Positions 13,709-15,684 of a DNA stretch of 15,684 nt are shown piece after piece (position 1 is the first letter of the stretch; each line of letters begins with the position of its first letter). Source of the DNA: Azoarcus sp. (GTDB lineage: Bacteria > Pseudomonadota > Gammaproteobacteria > Burkholderiales > Rhodocyclaceae); assembly GCA_031282905.1 (NCBI GenBank), contig JAITCV010000141.1:1-15684 (forward strand), written 5' to 3'. The position numbers were made by a program, and so were the translations under genes. The notes below the pieces were generated by a model. That model saw nothing but the letters and a program-made list of their open reading frames with translations. It was not told where the DNA came from and did no database searches.

Positions 13709-15684
13709 TCAGGGCGTCTGTGTGAGTTTTTCCTGCTGGGGTTTTTCTTGCATGAGGCCGGTGCGGGGCGCGCGCTCGGGCAGATAGGCCGCAACCTGGC
13801 ATACGACCGAGGCAAGGTAGGGAATGCATTGCAGGGCCAGGATTCCTGCCCACAGACGGGCTTCCAGATGATCGATGCCTTGCTGTCCGACCAAGGCCGC
13901 GATGGCAAGGATCAATGCGACCAGCAAACCCAGTTCTTCACGGATGGGGCCGAAAAAAGCAAACGTCCCCTTGGCTTTCCAGCCCTTCGGAGTGACCACG
14001 AATACGCCCTTTTTCTTGAACAGGCCGGTAAATACCCCGCGTGCAATGGCGTGGGCCAGTCCAGCCGAAAGGATGGCCGCGCCCAGGATGTCGCGCCACG
14101 GACAAGCCATGGCGCGGCGATACAGGATGGGGCCAAGCGCGGCCTTGAATATCATGAAACCAAAAATGGGCAATGCGAGGGTGACGACCGGCAATGCGAA
14201 AGCATTGGGAAAGTGGAGGATGCCGAAAGTCCAGAACAGACTGCCGAAGGCGAAGACCAACTGGAGGGCATCGCCGAACCAGGCAAACCAGCCGGTCAGG
14301 AAGTGATAGCGCTGGGCGAAATCGAGCCGGCTGGGGCCGAGCATTTTCGGCAGATGCGCCTTGAGTATCTGCATCGCGCCGAAGGCCCAGCGGAAACGCT
14401 GGCTTTTGATCGCGGCGAAATCCGACGGGGTGAGGCCGCGGCCGAGGACATGGTCGACATAACGGGTATCGTAGCCGTGCTCGATCAGGCGCAGGCCAAG
14501 CTCGGTATCTTCGCAGATGCACCATTCCGACCAGCCGCCGACTTCTTCGAGCGAGCGCCTGCGCACCAGCGTCATGGTGCCATGCTGGATGAGGGCGTTG
14601 CGCTCGTTGCGATGGTGCATGCCGATGCGGAAAAAACCGTCGAACTCCCAGTTGCACATGCGGCGGAAGGTCTGGTTTTCCCAATCGCGGTGGGCCTGCG
14701 GCGCTTGCACCACCGCGACATCGTCATGGTCGAAATGCGGCACCAGGCCAGCGAGCCATTGGGGATCGACCACGTAATCGGCATCGACCACGCCCACCAC
14801 CCGGGCGCGCGGATCGGTGACCTGCAAGCCGTAGTTGAGCGCGCCGGCCTTGAAACCCGGCCAGTTCATCAGGTGGAAGAAACGGAATCGCGGCCCCAGC
14901 TCGGCACAGCGTTTTTCCAGTGGCTGCCACAAGGTCTCGTCGCGCGTGTTGTTGTCGAGGACCAGCACCTCGAAATGCTGGTAATCGAGCGCGGCGAGGC
15001 TGTCGAGGGTGGCGATGACCATTTCCGGCGGTTCGTTGTAACAAGCCAGATGAATGGAGACGAAAGGCTGTTCGTCCGGGGAATGGGCGGGTAGCGGCAC
15101 GAAACGTCGACGCCACTTGTCCTTGAAGAGCACCTCGCCAAACTCGAAGCCATGCGAAAGCAATACCGCGGCGGTCAGGCAGGTCGCGCCGATCAAGATG
15201 AAAAGGGCGATGAGATCGCGGTCGCCAAGATAGAGGTCCAGCGGCACATTGAGGCCGGTGATCAGCGTCGACACGAACGCCTGGATCAGCGCGGCCAGGA
15301 AAATCCGTCCGGCGATGTTCCAGTCGGAAAGGAAAAAGGCGACGAGGAACATGGGGAAGAAAGCGATCAACGCGGCATGCTTTGCCTTGGCCGACCAATG
15401 CGGATCGCGTTCGACCTGTCCTTCGAGCGCATATTTGGGCTGGCGATCGGCATCGAACATGCCCCAGTAGGGACCTGCCCAGCCTTCGGAGTCGACTTTC
15501 CAAGGCTGATCGATGGCTTCCATCAGGAAATAATCGAGCTGCGTGCTGCGGGGATCGGCCAGGAAGGCACGCACGAAACGGGCCTGATGATCGCGCGAAG
15601 GAACGGCACTGCCGAGGACCGGGCCATTGCTCGGCCAGCCGATTTCACCGATGACGATCTTCTTGTGGGGAAAACGTCTCCGGA
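13709..15684 (-). CDS. Glucan synthase-like protein: GH17-like domain fused to GT2 glycosyltransferase, N-terminus outside window
   Basis: The open frame continues through the right edge, so only the C-terminal 657 residues are seen. The first 50 or so belong to a glycoside hydrolase 17-like domain: KIVIGEIGWPSNG with its catalytic-type Glu, and WAGPYWGMFDADRQPKYAL. Then come three or four membrane segments, and a GT2 domain with VSIHLACYNEPP, the DAD metal site (GVVDADYV), the acidic EDTE base region and QRFRWAFG (the QxxRW motif of processive synthases). Six or so further membrane segments close the protein. This layout matches NdvB-type beta-glucan synthases, usually about 860 residues. 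It probably exports a beta-(1,3)-linked or cyclic glucan. The peroxidase gene starts 51 bases downstream on the same strand, with no strong terminator between. Confidence 0.9.
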   Translation of the reverse strand, partial: RRRFPHKKIVIGEIGWPSNGPVLGSAVPSRDHQARFVRAFLADPRSTQLDYFLMEAIDQPWKVDSEGWAGPYWGMFDADRQPKYALEGQVERDPHWSAKAKHAALIAFFPMFLVAFFLSDWNIAGRIFLAALIQAFVSTLITGLNVPLDLYLGDRDLIALFILIGATCLTAAVLLSHGFEFGEVLFKDKWRRRFVPLPAHSPDEQPFVSIHLACYNEPPEMVIATLDSLAALDYQHFEVLVLDNNTRDETLWQPLEKRCAELGPRFRFFHLMNWPGFKAGALNYGLQVTDPRARVVGVVDADYVVDPQWLAGLVPHFDHDDVAVVQAPQAHRDWENQTFRRMCNWEFDGFFRIGMHHRNERNALIQHGTMTLVRRRSLEEVGGWSEWCICEDTELGLRLIEHGYDTRYVDHVLGRGLTPSDFAAIKSQRFRWAFGAMQILKAHLPKMLGPSRLDFAQRYHFLTGWFAWFGDALQLVFAFGSLFWTFGILHFPNAFALPVVTLALPIFGFMIFKAALGPILYRRAMACPWRDILGAAILSAGLAHAIARGVFTGLFKKKGVFVVTPKGWKAKGTFAFFGPIREELGLLVALILAIAALVGQQGIDHLEARLWAGILALQCIPYLASVVCQVAAYLPERAPRTGLMQEKPQQEKLTQTP

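Noticed and set aside
13397..15094. A 565-codon plus-strand frame opposite the glucan synthase and peroxidase.
   Set aside because: It spans two real minus-strand genes and their gap and has no recognisable domain.

Overview
The window looks like a piece of a GC-rich betaproteobacterial chromosome. The evidence is a complete periplasmic nitrate reductase operon in the order napFDAGHBC, a Rhodocyclales/Nitrosomonadales-like gene style, an initiator tRNA almost identical to proteobacterial forms, and long antisense open frames typical of high-GC DNA. The exact genus cannot be read from the sequence. Every protein gene is on the minus strand; the only plus-strand gene I can support is the tRNA.

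Right part (about 9960-15684), read right to left. First comes a membrane glucan synthase-like protein, a GH17-like domain fused to a GT2 domain, whose N-terminus lies outside the window. After 51 bases follows a membrane-anchored dihaem cytochrome c peroxidase. Its stop codon overlaps the start of a large two-TM receptor with a periplasmic helical sensor, PAS, GGDEF and EAL domains. These three genes may form one unit that links a periplasmic redox enzyme, cyclic-di-GMP and an exopolysaccharide. This is the most interesting and least standard part of the window.

Middle (about 8747-9959). This holds an AT-rich non-coding stretch, an initiator tRNA-fMet with its own promoter and a strong stem-loop after it, a decayed ISNCY-type transposase fragment, and the presumed control region of the nap operon.

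Left part (1-8740). A tightly packed directon runs napF-napD-napA-napG-napH-napB-napC-moaA-moaC-moaD-moaE and then two uncharacterised small genes, the last cut by the window edge. Most junctions are 4-base overlaps or gaps of 1-31 bases. NapA is the Mo/Fe-S catalytic subunit, NapD its Tat chaperone and NapF a short Fe-S protein. NapG/NapH and NapC pass quinol electrons to the dihaem NapB and on to NapA. MoaA and MoaC make cyclic pyranopterin monophosphate, and MoaD plus MoaE convert it to molybdopterin, the precursor of the cofactor NapA needs. The enzyme and the first two steps of its cofactor pathway are thus probably co-transcribed. Two starts (napD, moaC) are TTG codons, each supported by a good Shine-Dalgarno sequence and by family length.
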